DNA of 64,000 nucleotides, from NCBI GenBank assembly GCA_963806395.1, contig CAWDYI010000003.1, positions 62,001 through 126,000 of the forward strand, written 5' to 3'. Within the stretch, counting starts at the first letter, position 1. Each line of letters opens with the position of its first letter. Source of the DNA: DASSUW01 sp963806395. Its GTDB lineage: Bacteria; Actinomycetota; Thermoleophilia; Solirubrobacterales; Solirubrobacteraceae. Made by a program: the position numbers and the translations under genes. Of this stretch, positions 1-7,793 are shown one piece after another. The notes below the pieces were generated by a model, which saw only the letters and a list, made by a program, of their open reading frames with translations, made no database searches and had not been told where the DNA came from.

Positions 1-1229
1 TCGGGGTCAAGGACCTGTTCTGCACCAAGGGGATCCCGAGCCAGGCCGGCTCGAAGATCCTCGAGGGCTACCGGCCGCCGTACACGGCCACGGCGGTCGA
101 GCGGCTCGTCGCCGACGGCGCCCCGGTGCTGGCGAAGACCAACCAGGACGAGTTCGCGATGGGCTCCTCCACCGAGAACTCCGCATACGGGCCGACGCTG
201 AACCCGTGGGACCGCTCGCGCGTGCCCGGCGGCTCGTCCGGCGGCTCGGCCGCCGCCGTTGCGGCGGGCCTCGTGCCGTGGGCGATCGGGACCGACACCG
301 GCGGCTCGATCCGCCAGCCGGCGGCGCTGACCGGCATCGTCGGCCTCAAGCCCACGTACGGCGCGGTCTCGCGCTACGGGATGATCGCCTTCGCCTCGTC
401 GCTCGACCAGGCGGGGCCGCTCACGCGCGACACCATGGACGCGGCGCTGCTGCTCCGCGCGATGGTGGGGCGCGACCCGTGCGACTCGACCTCGCTCGGC
501 CTGCCCGAGCCGGTGCGCCTGCCGAGCGCCACCGACCTCAGCGGCATCCGCCTCGGGGTGCCGGAGGAGCTGTCCGGCGAGGGCATCGAGCCCGGCGTCC
601 TGGACGTGTTCAACGCCACGCTCGACCTTGCACGCGAGCTCGGCGCGACGGTCGAGACCATGCGGCTCCCGCACGCGCCGCATGGCGTGGCCGCGTACTA
701 CCTGATCGCGCCCGCCGAGGCGTCCAGCAACCTCGCCCGCTACGACGGCGTCCGCTACGGCCACCGCGCGGACGGCGTGCGCGACCTGCTCGGCATGTAC
801 ACGAAGACGCGTGAGGAGGGCTTCGGCGCCGAGGTCAAGCGGCGCATCATGCTCGGCACCTACGCGCTGTCCAGCGGCTACTACGACGCCTATTACGGTC
901 GCGCCCAGAAGGTGCGCACGCTGATCGCCCGGGACTTCGATCAGGCGTGGGAGCGGTTCGACTTCGTCGTCACGCCGACCGCGCCGGGCGTCGCGTTCGA
1001 GCTGGGAGCGAAGACGGCCGACCCGCTCGCGATGTACCTGAACGACTACTGCACCGTTCCGATGCCGCTCGCCGGCATCCCGGCGATCTCGATCCCCAAC
1101 GGCCTCTCCGAAGGACTGCCGGTCGGGTTCCAGATCGCCGGCCCGGCGTTCAGCGAGAACCGCATCCTCGACGCGGCGCACGCGCTCGAGCAGGCGATCG
1201 GCTTCGACGGATCGGCGGCGCGCGCATGA
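1..1229 (+). CDS. gatA: Asp-tRNA(Asn)/Glu-tRNA(Gln) amidotransferase subunit A, 5' truncated by window
   Basis: This is the glutaminase subunit of the GatCAB complex, which frees ammonia from glutamine to amidate mischarged tRNA in the cytoplasm. The reading frame is open from base 3, so the N-terminal part (roughly 75-80 residues by family length) lies outside the window; 408 residues remain. Amidase-signature elements are visible: the catalytic lysine in the GVKDLF segment at the very edge, the Gly/Ser-rich GGSSGGSAAAV segment, and the nucleophilic serine in DTGGSIRQPA. The TGA stop overlaps the gatB ATG (ATGA), so the two are translationally coupled; gatC is probably just upstream, outside the window. 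Confidence 0.97.
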   Translation, partial: GVKDLFCTKGIPSQAGSKILEGYRPPYTATAVERLVADGAPVLAKTNQDEFAMGSSTENSAYGPTLNPWDRSRVPGGSSGGSAAAVAAGLVPWAIGTDTGGSIRQPAALTGIVGLKPTYGAVSRYGMIAFASSLDQAGPLTRDTMDAALLLRAMVGRDPCDSTSLGLPEPVRLPSATDLSGIRLGVPEELSGEGIEPGVLDVFNATLDLARELGATVETMRLPHAPHGVAAYYLIAPAEASSNLARYDGVRYGHRADGVRDLLGMYTKTREEGFGAEVKRRIMLGTYALSSGYYDAYYGRAQKVRTLIARDFDQAWERFDFVVTPTAPGVAFELGAKTADPLAMYLNDYCTVPMPLAGIPAISIPNGLSEGLPVGFQIAGPAFSENRILDAAHALEQAIGFDGSAARA

Positions 1230-2635
1230 CCGAGTTCGAACCGGTCATCGGCCTCGAGATCCACGTGCAGCTCGACACGCGCACGAAGATGTTCTGCGGC
1301 TGCGAGCTGAGCTTCGGCGAGGAGCCGAACACGCGCACCTGCCCGGTCTGTCTGGGCCTGCCGGGCTCGCTACCGGTCGTCAACGCCCGCGCGATCCACT
1401 ACGGGTTGCTGATGGGCATGGCGCTCGAGTGCGAGATCGCGCCGCGGTCGATCTTCCACCGCAAGAACTACTTCTATCCCGACCAGGCGAAGAACTACCA
1501 GATCTCCCAGTACGACATCCCGCTGTGCACCGGCGGGCGGCTGGGCGACGTGCGGCTCCACCGCATCCACCTCGAGGAGGACGCCGCGAAGCTCGTCCAC
1601 GTCGGCGAATCGGGGCGGATCCACGGCTCCGACGCCTCGATCGTGGACTACAACCGCGGCGGCACGCCGCTCGCCGAGATCGTCACCGAGCCGGACGTCC
1701 ACTCGGCCGAGCAGGCGCGCGAGTGGCTGACCCTGCTGCGGGTCACGCTGCGCCAGCTCGGGGTCAGCGACGTGAACATGGAGGAAGGCTCGCTGCGGTG
1801 CGATGCCAACGTGTCGATCCGCCCCGCCGGCAGCACCGAGCTCGGGACCAAGACCGAGCTCAAGAACATGAACTCGTTCCGCTTCCTCGAGCGCGGCATC
1901 AACGCGGAGATCGAGCGCCAGAAGGCACTCGTCGCGGCCGGTGAGGAGGTCGTGCAGGAGACGCTGCACTTCGACCCCGTCTCGGGCCGGCTGAGCCCGC
2001 TGCGGTCCAAGGAGGAGGCGCACGACTACCGCTACTTCCCGGAGCCCGATCTCGTGCCCGTCGCGCCGACGGAGGAGATGCTCCAGGCCGCTCGCGCCGA
2101 GCTGCCCGAGCTGCCGGCCGCCCGCGCCGGGCGCTACGAGAGTGAGTGGAGCCTTCCGGGCGATACCGCGCGGCTGTTCGCGTTCGATCCCGAGTGGGGC
2201 GACTTCTTCGAGGCCGCCACCGGCGCCACCGAGGCCGAGCCGCGCATCGTGGCGAACTGGGTCACCGAGCTGCGCGGGCGCGCCGACGCGCCGGAGCGCG
2301 TCGCGCCCGCGGCGCTCGCCCGGCTCGTCGACCTCGTCGAAGCGCGCACCGTCACCGCCGGGAACGCGCGGGTCGTGCTCGACCGGATGGTCGCCGGCGA
2401 GGGCGAGCCGGCCGAGATCGTCGAGCGCGAGGACCTCGGCGCGATGGAGGACTCGGGCGATCTGGCCGGCATCGTCGCCAAGGTGATCGAGGACAACCCC
2501 GACGTCGCCGAGCGGGTCCGTGGCGGCAACGCGAAGGCGATCGGCGCGCTCGTCGGGCCGATCATGCGCGAGACCAAGGGCAAGGCGGACGGCGGCGAGG
2601 TCAACCGCCTGATACGCGAGCAGCTCGGGGTCTGA
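1226..2635 (+). CDS. gatB: Asp-tRNA(Asn)/Glu-tRNA(Gln) amidotransferase subunit B
   Basis: This 469-residue protein is the tRNA-binding and kinase/transamidase subunit of GatCAB. The N-terminus carries the family opening EPVIGLEIHVQL, then a cysteine cluster (CGCELSF...CPVCLGLPG), the VDYNRGGTPL and DANVSIRP segments of the catalytic cradle, and a C-terminal helical YqeY-like tail (from about residue 320) used for tRNA binding. Length is normal for the family. The ATG at 1226 overlaps the gatA stop. The last 35 bases overlap the 3' end of the convergent ACT-domain gene. Confidence 0.97.
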   Translation: MTEFEPVIGLEIHVQLDTRTKMFCGCELSFGEEPNTRTCPVCLGLPGSLPVVNARAIHYGLLMGMALECEIAPRSIFHRKNYFYPDQAKNYQISQYDIPLCTGGRLGDVRLHRIHLEEDAAKLVHVGESGRIHGSDASIVDYNRGGTPLAEIVTEPDVHSAEQAREWLTLLRVTLRQLGVSDVNMEEGSLRCDANVSIRPAGSTELGTKTELKNMNSFRFLERGINAEIERQKALVAAGEEVVQETLHFDPVSGRLSPLRSKEEAHDYRYFPEPDLVPVAPTEEMLQAARAELPELPAARAGRYESEWSLPGDTARLFAFDPEWGDFFEAATGATEAEPRIVANWVTELRGRADAPERVAPAALARLVDLVEARTVTAGNARVVLDRMVAGEGEPAEIVEREDLGAMEDSGDLAGIVAKVIEDNPDVAERVRGGNAKAIGALVGPIMRETKGKADGGEVNRLIREQLGV

Positions 2636-2891
2636 CCCGCAGTTCGCGGACGTCGACGAGCCCTGCAATGCGGTCGATCAGGCCCTGCCGCAGCCGCGGC
2701 TCGACCTCGACCGCCAGCTCGAGCTCGGCGGTGCCGTCCGCCAGCCCGCGCGTGAACGCCAGCGCGACGACCGCGCCCTGACGGCGGCAGCAGGTCGCCA
2801 TCACGCGCTGCGGCACGTCCGGCCGGTCGGAGACGACCAGGTTGAGGTGACAGAGGGCCTGGAGGCGGGCGGTTCCTGGGACGACGAGCAT
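2601..2891 (-). CDS. Stand-alone ACT-domain-like protein
   Basis: This 96-residue protein resembles a free ACT domain: LVVSDRPDVPQRVMATCCRRQGAVV looks like the first beta strand and ligand-binding loop, followed by a strand (TAELELAVEV) and a helix (RLRQGLIDRIAGL) ending in VDVREL. The pattern recalls the short regulatory subunit of acetolactate synthase (IlvM-like), but a full ilvN lies 3.5 kb downstream, so its role is open. The ATG is preceded by AAGGAG at good spacing, which supports a real gene. It converges on gatB with a 35-base overlap. ACT domains usually bind amino acids; the ligand here cannot be read from sequence. Confidence 0.7.
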   Translation of the reverse strand: MLVVPGTARLQALCHLNLVVSDRPDVPQRVMATCCRRQGAVVALAFTRGLADGTAELELAVEVEPRLRQGLIDRIAGLVDVRELRVRPRAARVSGG

Positions 2892-2966
2892 GGCGGGGCT
2901 CCTTGGAGTCCTCGAAGCCCACGCTGCCGTCCTGCCGCCGCAGGCCCGAAGACGATCGAGCCTGCG

Positions 2967-2983
2967 AAGGGGACTGTCCCCTT
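2967..2983. repeat. 17-bp palindrome of the GGGGAC-N-GTCCCC type
   Basis: AAGGGGACTGTCCCCTT is a perfect palindrome around T2975. It lies between the divergent ACT-domain gene and the next plus-strand gene. It has the same architecture (AAGGGG arms, odd centre) as the GGGGTCAGACCCC palindromes at 4136, 18181 and 61064 and probably belongs to the same dispersed repeat class. Confidence 0.7.
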
Positions 2984-3051
2984 GAAGCAGGTGTCAGGCG
3001 GTAATGACGATGCGGACGGCGTACATCTGGGCGGAGCGTACCATTGCGCGC

Positions 3052-3276
3052 ATGGCCAGATTGATCCGCATGGATGACACGGGGCACACCACCCTGGCGG
3101 AGTGGACCGCCGCAGACGAGCTTTCGTTCGACGCGGCCGTGACCGCGTTCCGCGAGCAGCTCGACTCCGGCCTGTATGCGGTCGTCACCGAGGGCGAGGG
3201 CCACGCGCGGCAGGTGGACGAGCTGCCGCTCGACGCCGAGCTCGTCATCCTGCGGCGCCCGATCGCAGGCGGGTGA
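3052..3276 (+). CDS. Small conserved-looking hypothetical protein
   Basis: A 74-residue acidic protein (start of mature frame MARLIRMDDTGHTTLAEW) with no domain I can name. The C-terminus ends DELPLDAELVILRRPIAGG, which looks structured. I chose ATG 3052 because a -10-like TACCAT lies at 3039-3044, about 8 bases upstream, giving a leaderless transcript; ATG 3070 is the alternative. The stop overlaps the GTG of the following membrane-protein gene (GTGA), so the two form a pair. Confidence 0.6.
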   Translation: MARLIRMDDTGHTTLAEWTAADELSFDAAVTAFREQLDSGLYAVVTEGEGHARQVDELPLDAELVILRRPIAGG

Positions 3277-3887
3277 GCTCGGAGGTCCTTCCCGAGACCG
3301 CGGCCGTCCACTGGCGGCCGCGGGTCGACGAGCGCAGCCTCGTGCGGCGCGGGCGCCTGTGGACGCTCACCTCCGTCGCGCACACGATCCCCTTCACCGT
3401 CGCCGCGGTGCTGCTGTTCGCGCTCGAGCCGTTGTCGGCTCCCGTCGGACTGATCCTGCTGGCGCACGCGTGGGCGATCCCGGAGCTGTACGCCAAGCGC
3501 GGCGCCAACGTGCTCCGGCGGCGCCCGCCGGCTGCCGACGGGCCTGAGCGCGCGGCGCTCGGCCTGCTGGGCGACCTGGTCGGCCACGAGGCGCGCGACC
3601 TGCACGCCCGCACCGGCCTCGTGCTCGAGCGCGGCGCGCTCGGCGTCTGGGTCGTGGGGGAGGCCGGGGCGCTGCTGGTGCGCGGTCGCCGCGTGGACTG
3701 CTGGTGCGTCCACGTGGACGACCGGCGGCTGCCGTCCGCCGATCGCATCGCGCACCTGCTGCTCGCGCTGCGCACCGACGAGCAGGGGTTCGCGACGGTC
3801 GCGAACCTCGCCTTCAGCGGCGCGCGCTGGCGCGTGCGGCGGCGGCTGCCACCGATTCAGCGTCCGGCCCTGGACGCAGCGGCCTAG
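3273..3887 (+). CDS. Hypothetical membrane protein
   Basis: A 204-residue protein starting at a GTG that overlaps the previous stop. Residues about 30-75 form two closely spaced hydrophobic segments (HTIPFTVAAVLLFAL and VGLILLAHAWAIPELY), followed by an arginine-rich stretch and a soluble C-terminal half. No catalytic motif or named family is recognised. Two membrane spans close to the N-terminus with a cytoplasmic tail is the simplest topology. Confidence 0.65.
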   Translation: MSSEVLPETAAVHWRPRVDERSLVRRGRLWTLTSVAHTIPFTVAAVLLFALEPLSAPVGLILLAHAWAIPELYAKRGANVLRRRPPAADGPERAALGLLGDLVGHEARDLHARTGLVLERGALGVWVVGEAGALLVRGRRVDCWCVHVDDRRLPSADRIAHLLLALRTDEQGFATVANLAFSGARWRVRRRLPPIQRPALDAAA

Positions 3888-3967
3888 ACCGAGGGTCGAA
3901 CCCGGAGCGCGGGATTCCATACACCGGTCCATGTCGCAAACCGGTCGCAACGCCGACCATATGTCCC

Positions 3968-4138
3968 ATGAGCCACACCCCCGCCCCCTCGCAGGTACAC
4001 CGACTGGTCCTCGTACCCACCGTGAGCCCCGGTCGCGGTGACGAGCTCGTCCGTCGCTATCGCCTCGCGCGGTTGCGGCTCGCGGGTCGCGAGGCCACAG
4101 CCGGCGCGCGCCAGCTTCCTCCGGCCCGCAGCCGTTAA
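3968..4138 (+). CDS. Short hypothetical protein (uncertain)
   Basis: A 56-codon frame beginning MSHTPAPSQVHRLVLVP and rich in Arg, Ala and Leu. Nothing about it is diagnostic. It is listed because it occupies an otherwise empty gap and its TAA stop (4136-4138) coincides with the first bases of the 4136-4158 palindrome. It could equally be non-coding. Confidence 0.3.
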   Translation: MSHTPAPSQVHRLVLVPTVSPGRGDELVRRYRLARLRLAGREATAGARQLPPARSR

Positions 4139-4158
4139 GGGGGGTCAGACCCCCCTTA
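4136..4158. repeat. 23-bp palindrome with GGGGTCAGACCCC core
   Basis: Perfect symmetry around A4147: TAAGGGGGG, then TCAGA, then CCCCCCTTA. The core matches the palindromes at 18197 and 61064/61094. It is followed directly by a GC palindrome (CGCGCGGCCGCGCG, 4163-4176), so the interval could also fold as tandem hairpins and work as a transcription terminator. Confidence 0.75.
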
Positions 4159-4191
4159 GCTCCGCGCGGCCGCGCGTCACTCCCTCCTCCC

Positions 4192-4218
4192 TTGACGCGC
4201 GGCCGGGCGCGGTACCCT
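4192..4218 (+). promoter_or_regulatory. Sigma-70-like promoter for a leaderless transcript
   Basis: TTGACG (4192-4197) is separated by 15 bases from TACCCT (4213-4218). The predicted transcription start falls on or next to the GTG at 4225, so the mRNA would have no 5' leader. This is the clearest -35/-10 pair in the window. Confidence 0.55.
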
Positions 4219-4224
4219 TTGGCC

Positions 4225-4410
4225 GTGGACGACTCGGCGTCCGGGAGCCTCATCAAACGGGCGATCGCCTGGGTGATCGTGATCGCCGTTGCGTTCGTCG
4301 CGCTGAAGATCGTGTTCGGCGTCGTGATCGGGCTGCTGCAGGTCCTCGGCTCGATCGCGCTGCTCGTGGTCGTGGTATTCGGCGTCCTGTGGGCGCTCCG
4401 CCACCTCTGA
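4225..4410 (+). CDS. Small membrane protein
   Basis: A 61-residue protein: a short polar N-terminus (VDDSASGSLIKR) followed by almost continuous hydrophobic sequence forming one or two membrane spans (AIAWVIVIAVAFVALKIVFG and LLQVLGSIALLVVVVFGVLW). GTG 4225 is preferred to the upstream ATG 4192 because a promoter ends just before it. The stop overlaps the ATG of the next gene (TGATG), suggesting a two-gene unit. Function unknown. Confidence 0.6.
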   Translation: MDDSASGSLIKRAIAWVIVIAVAFVALKIVFGVVIGLLQVLGSIALLVVVVFGVLWALRHL

Positions 4411-4700
4411 TGCCGTACCTGATCATCTGCTTCTTCTTCGGGCTGGCGGGCGGCTTCGTCGGGCGCGCGAAGGGCTCCTCGTTCGTGCTCTGGTTCGCGA
4501 TCTCGGCGATCGTGCCCGTGTTCGGGCTGCTCGCCGCGCTGCTCTATCGGAACGAGACCGACGAGGTCCGCCGCCAGTGCCCGAGCTGCGGCAAGGTGAT
4601 CAAGCTGCACGACCAGGTCTGCATGCGCTGCGGCGAGGACCTCGACTTCCCGGACACGGCGATCGTGCCGGAGTCAGCCGCCGCCGCCCCCCGCCGTTAG
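4410..4700 (+). CDS. Membrane protein with C-terminal zinc ribbon
   Basis: A 96-residue protein. Two hydrophobic segments (residues about 3-20 and 28-50) are followed by a CPSCGK ... CMRCGED pair of CxxC motifs spaced as in a zinc ribbon. Similar small proteins of unknown function occur widely in actinobacteria. The ATG overlaps the stop of the preceding membrane-protein gene. Confidence 0.7.
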   Translation: MPYLIICFFFGLAGGFVGRAKGSSFVLWFAISAIVPVFGLLAALLYRNETDEVRRQCPSCGKVIKLHDQVCMRCGEDLDFPDTAIVPESAAAAPRR

Positions 4701-4712
4701 ACTGGCCGCCAT

Positions 4713-6389
4713 ATGCGAGCCGTCGATGCGGTGATGGAATGCCTGAAGGCGGAGGGCGTGGACGTCGTGTTCGGCTACCCCGGCGGCGCGAACCTCCCGA
4801 CCTATGACGCCTTCGTCGATGCGGGCATCAAGCACGTCCTCGTCCGCCACGAGGCCGGCGGCGGGCATGCCGCGGAGGGCTATGCGAAGGCGACCGGCAA
4901 GGTGGGCGTCGTGTTCGCCACCTCAGGGCCGGGCGCGACCAACATTGTCACACCGCTGACCGACGCGATGATGGACTCGGTGCCGATCGTGGCGTTCACG
5001 GGCCAGGTGCGGACCGACCTGCTCGGGACCGACGGCTTCCAGGAGGCGGACACGTTCGGCATCACGATGTCGATCGTCAAGCACTCGTTCATGATCCAGC
5101 ACCCGACGGAGATCCCGCGGGCGGTGCACGAGGCGTTCCACCTGGCCCGCACCGGCCGGCCCGGGCCGGTGCTGATCGACATGCCGGTCGACCTCACCCG
5201 GGCGGAGATCGACTACGCGCCGGTCGTCGACGTCCGCCTCCCCGGCTACCAGCCCACGACGGAGGGCAACTCGAAGCAGATCCGCCTGGCCGCCAAGGCG
5301 CTGGCCAACGCGCGCCGGCCCGTCATCTACGCGGGCGGCGGCGTCATCAACGCCGACGCCGCCGAGGAGCTTCGCGAGCTGGTCGAGTCCGACCGCCTGC
5401 CGATCACGTGCACGCTGATGGGTCTCGGGGCGTACCCGGCACCCGACCCGCAGTGGCTCGGGATGCTCGGCATGCACGGCACGCGCACGGCCAACTACGC
5501 GATGGACGAGGCCGACCTGATCCTCGCCGTCGGCGCCCGCTTCGACGACCGGATCACCGGCAAGCTGTCCGAGTTCGCTCCGCGCGCCAAGTTCATCCAC
5601 ATCGACATCGACCCGGCGGAGATCTCCAAGAACGTCCCCGCCCACATCCCGATCGTCGGCGACGCCAAGAACGTCCTCGCGCGCCTCACCAACGAGTATC
5701 GCGCGCTCGGGCCCGACCCGGCGCGGCTCGCGGCATGGTGGGAGCGGCTCGAGCAGTGGCGCGCCCAGCACCCGCTCCGCTACGACGACTCGGCGGACAA
5801 CGAGATCAAGCCGCAGTTCCTGGTCGAGGCGCTCTACAAGGCGACCGGCGGCGACTGCATCCTGTCCTCGGACGTCGGCCAGCACCAGATGTGGGCCGCG
5901 CAGTACTTCCACTTCGCCAAGCCGCGCCGCTGGATCAACTCCGGCGGCCTGGGGACGATGGGCTTCGGGCTGCCCGCGGCGATCGGCGCCGCGGTCGGCT
6001 GCCCCGACGTCCCGAGCGTGCTGCTGACCGGAGACGGCTCGTTCCAGATGAACAGCCAGGAGCTCGCGACCTGCAAGGAGCACGACATCCCGGTCAAGGT
6101 CGTGATCATGAACAACGGCTACCTGGGCATGGTCCGCCAGTGGCAGGAGCTGTTCTGGGACCGGCGCTACTCGAACGTGGACATGGGCAACTGGCCCGAC
6201 TGGGTCAAGCTCGCCGACGCGTACGGCGCCACCGGTGTGCGGCTGACCGACAAGGCGACGCTGGAGGCCGACCTGCGGTCGGCGCTCGCGACGCCCGGCC
6301 CCGTCGTCGTCGACGTTCGCGTCACCCGCGAGGAGAACACGTATCCGATGATCGCGCCCGGCGCCGCCGCGCGTGAGATGGTGGGCTGA
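4713..6389 (+). CDS. ilvB: Acetolactate synthase, large (catalytic) subunit
   Basis: This 558-residue ThDP enzyme condenses pyruvate with pyruvate or 2-oxobutyrate, the first step of Val/Leu/Ile synthesis. The catalytic glutamate sits in RHEAGGGHAAEGYAKATG, and the ThDP/Mg motif is GDGSFQMNSQELAT ... NNGYLG. The length fits. A -10-like TAGACT lies at 4698-4703, ten bases before the ATG, so the transcript would be almost leaderless and leave no room for a leader peptide. The stop overlaps ilvN (ATGGG start within TGATGG). Confidence 0.97.
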   Translation: MRAVDAVMECLKAEGVDVVFGYPGGANLPTYDAFVDAGIKHVLVRHEAGGGHAAEGYAKATGKVGVVFATSGPGATNIVTPLTDAMMDSVPIVAFTGQVRTDLLGTDGFQEADTFGITMSIVKHSFMIQHPTEIPRAVHEAFHLARTGRPGPVLIDMPVDLTRAEIDYAPVVDVRLPGYQPTTEGNSKQIRLAAKALANARRPVIYAGGGVINADAAEELRELVESDRLPITCTLMGLGAYPAPDPQWLGMLGMHGTRTANYAMDEADLILAVGARFDDRITGKLSEFAPRAKFIHIDIDPAEISKNVPAHIPIVGDAKNVLARLTNEYRALGPDPARLAAWWERLEQWRAQHPLRYDDSADNEIKPQFLVEALYKATGGDCILSSDVGQHQMWAAQYFHFAKPRRWINSGGLGTMGFGLPAAIGAAVGCPDVPSVLLTGDGSFQMNSQELATCKEHDIPVKVVIMNNGYLGMVRQWQELFWDRRYSNVDMGNWPDWVKLADAYGATGVRLTDKATLEADLRSALATPGPVVVDVRVTREENTYPMIAPGAAAREMVG

Positions 6390-6946
6390 TGGGCGAGCCC
6401 GGAACCAAGGAACCGCTGACACTGGCCGAGCTCGAGGCGACGACGGCTGTCCGCAGCGGCCGCAAGCACATCCTCTCGATCCTGGTCGAGAACAAGCCGG
6501 GCGTGCTGACGCGGATCGCCGGCCTGTTCGCCCGCCGCGGCTTCAACATCGACACGCTCGCCGTCGGCCCGACGGACGACGACGCGCTGTCGCGCATCAC
6601 ACTCACCCTCGACGGGGCGATGCACCCGATCGACCAGGTCACGAAGCAGCTTCACAAGCTCGTCAACGTGATCAAGATTCGCGACCTCGAGCCGGCGGAG
6701 ACGGTCTCGCGCGAGCTGGCCCTGTTCAAGATCACCGCCGACGGTCCCGCCCGCGGCGAGGTCATGCAGATCGTGGAGATCTTCCGCGGCAAGATCATCG
6801 ATGTCACCCGCCGTTCACTGATCGTGGAGGTCACGGGCACATGGGACAAGGTCGAGGCGTTCGAGCGGATGGTTCGCCCGTTTGGCCTGGTGGAGATGGC
6901 ACGCACAGGAGAGATCGCGATCTCGCGCGGACGCAGCGAGACGTGA
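6389..6946 (+). CDS. ilvN: Acetolactate synthase, small (regulatory) subunit
   Basis: This 185-residue subunit binds valine and activates IlvB. The N-terminal ACT domain is clear (HILSILVENKPGVLTRIAGL, then GFNIDTLAVG), followed by the second regulatory domain after about residue 100 (RELALFKI...VMQIVEIFRGKIIDV). The start overlaps the ilvB stop. The last codons GTGA overlap a GTG start of the following secreted-protein gene. Confidence 0.96.
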   Translation: MGEPGTKEPLTLAELEATTAVRSGRKHILSILVENKPGVLTRIAGLFARRGFNIDTLAVGPTDDDALSRITLTLDGAMHPIDQVTKQLHKLVNVIKIRDLEPAETVSRELALFKITADGPARGEVMQIVEIFRGKIIDVTRRSLIVEVTGTWDKVEAFERMVRPFGLVEMARTGEIAISRGRSET

Positions 6947-7785
6947 CGCTGTTCCGGCGAGCGCTGGTCGGGTCGGTCCTGGCGGCGCTCGCACTGCCGG
7001 TGGCGGCTCAGGCCGCCGACTACGGTGGCGGGACCGCGGTGGACAGCTTCCGCGAGTACAAGCGCCAGCTCACGATCGTGAGCGTGCGCACCCGCTCGGA
7101 CGCCAGCGCGGTCGTGCGCGTGCTGGTGCAGACCCGGTGCGGGTTCGGATCGATCGGGCGGACCGTGAGGCCCGCGCCCGACGGCTCGTTCAGGATTCGC
7201 ACGACGGCGCGTCGCCGTGACGGCGACGTGCACCGGACGGCCCAGTTCGCCGTGACGGGCTCCGTCGCCGGCGCAACCGGATCGGGCACGGCGAGCGTGA
7301 AGCTGACGTTCCGGCGCAACGGCCGCGTGGTCGAGCAGTGCAGCTCGGGCCGGCGCACGTGGCAGATCCGGGCCGCGACGCGCGAGGCGACCGCGGGCCC
7401 GCCGAAGGCGAACGCCGGCTACTACGGCCTCACGAGCCAGACGCGTGAGCGCCCGCGCGCGTTCACGCTTCGCGTCAACCGGAGAGCGCGGCGCGTGCAG
7501 AGCGCCGTGTTCGACTACCGGAACCTGTGCCGGCGAGGGTTCGTCGAGACGAACAACGTCACGCCCGGAGGCCGCATCAGGCCCAACGGCACGTTCAGCC
7601 TGCGCGAGCGCTTCACGGTGCGATTCTCGAACGCCACCGAGCATGCCCTGGTCAAGATCGACGGCCGCTTCACGCCGAACGGGGTGAACGGAAGGCTCTC
7701 GGTGACGTCGACGGTGCGGTCGCCCGCGGGCGCCGTGATCGACCGGTGCCGGTCGGGCCGCCGGACCTTCGCGGCCGTGCTCTGA
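6943..7785 (+). CDS. Secreted protein with internal duplication
   Basis: A 280-residue protein with a Sec signal peptide (VTLFRRALVGSVLAALALPVAAQA, probable cleavage after AQA). The mature part appears to contain two similar beta-rich halves, each with a basic strand, a G-x-[FI]-R-x-N/D-G-[ST]-F motif (PDGSFRIRT and PNGTFSLRE) and a closing C-x-SGRRT[WF] motif (CSSGRRTW, CRSGRRTF). The paired cysteines suggest disulfides outside the cell. The GTG start overlaps the ilvN stop, so it is coupled to ilvN although no metabolic link is evident. Confidence 0.7.
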   Translation: MTLFRRALVGSVLAALALPVAAQAADYGGGTAVDSFREYKRQLTIVSVRTRSDASAVVRVLVQTRCGFGSIGRTVRPAPDGSFRIRTTARRRDGDVHRTAQFAVTGSVAGATGSGTASVKLTFRRNGRVVEQCSSGRRTWQIRAATREATAGPPKANAGYYGLTSQTRERPRAFTLRVNRRARRVQSAVFDYRNLCRRGFVETNNVTPGGRIRPNGTFSLRERFTVRFSNATEHALVKIDGRFTPNGVNGRLSVTSTVRSPAGAVIDRCRSGRRTFAAVL

Positions 7786-7793
7786 GGCCCACC

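Noticed and set aside
1370..2668. 432-codon minus-strand frame over gatB
   Set aside because: Antisense shadow; gatB is intact and conserved.
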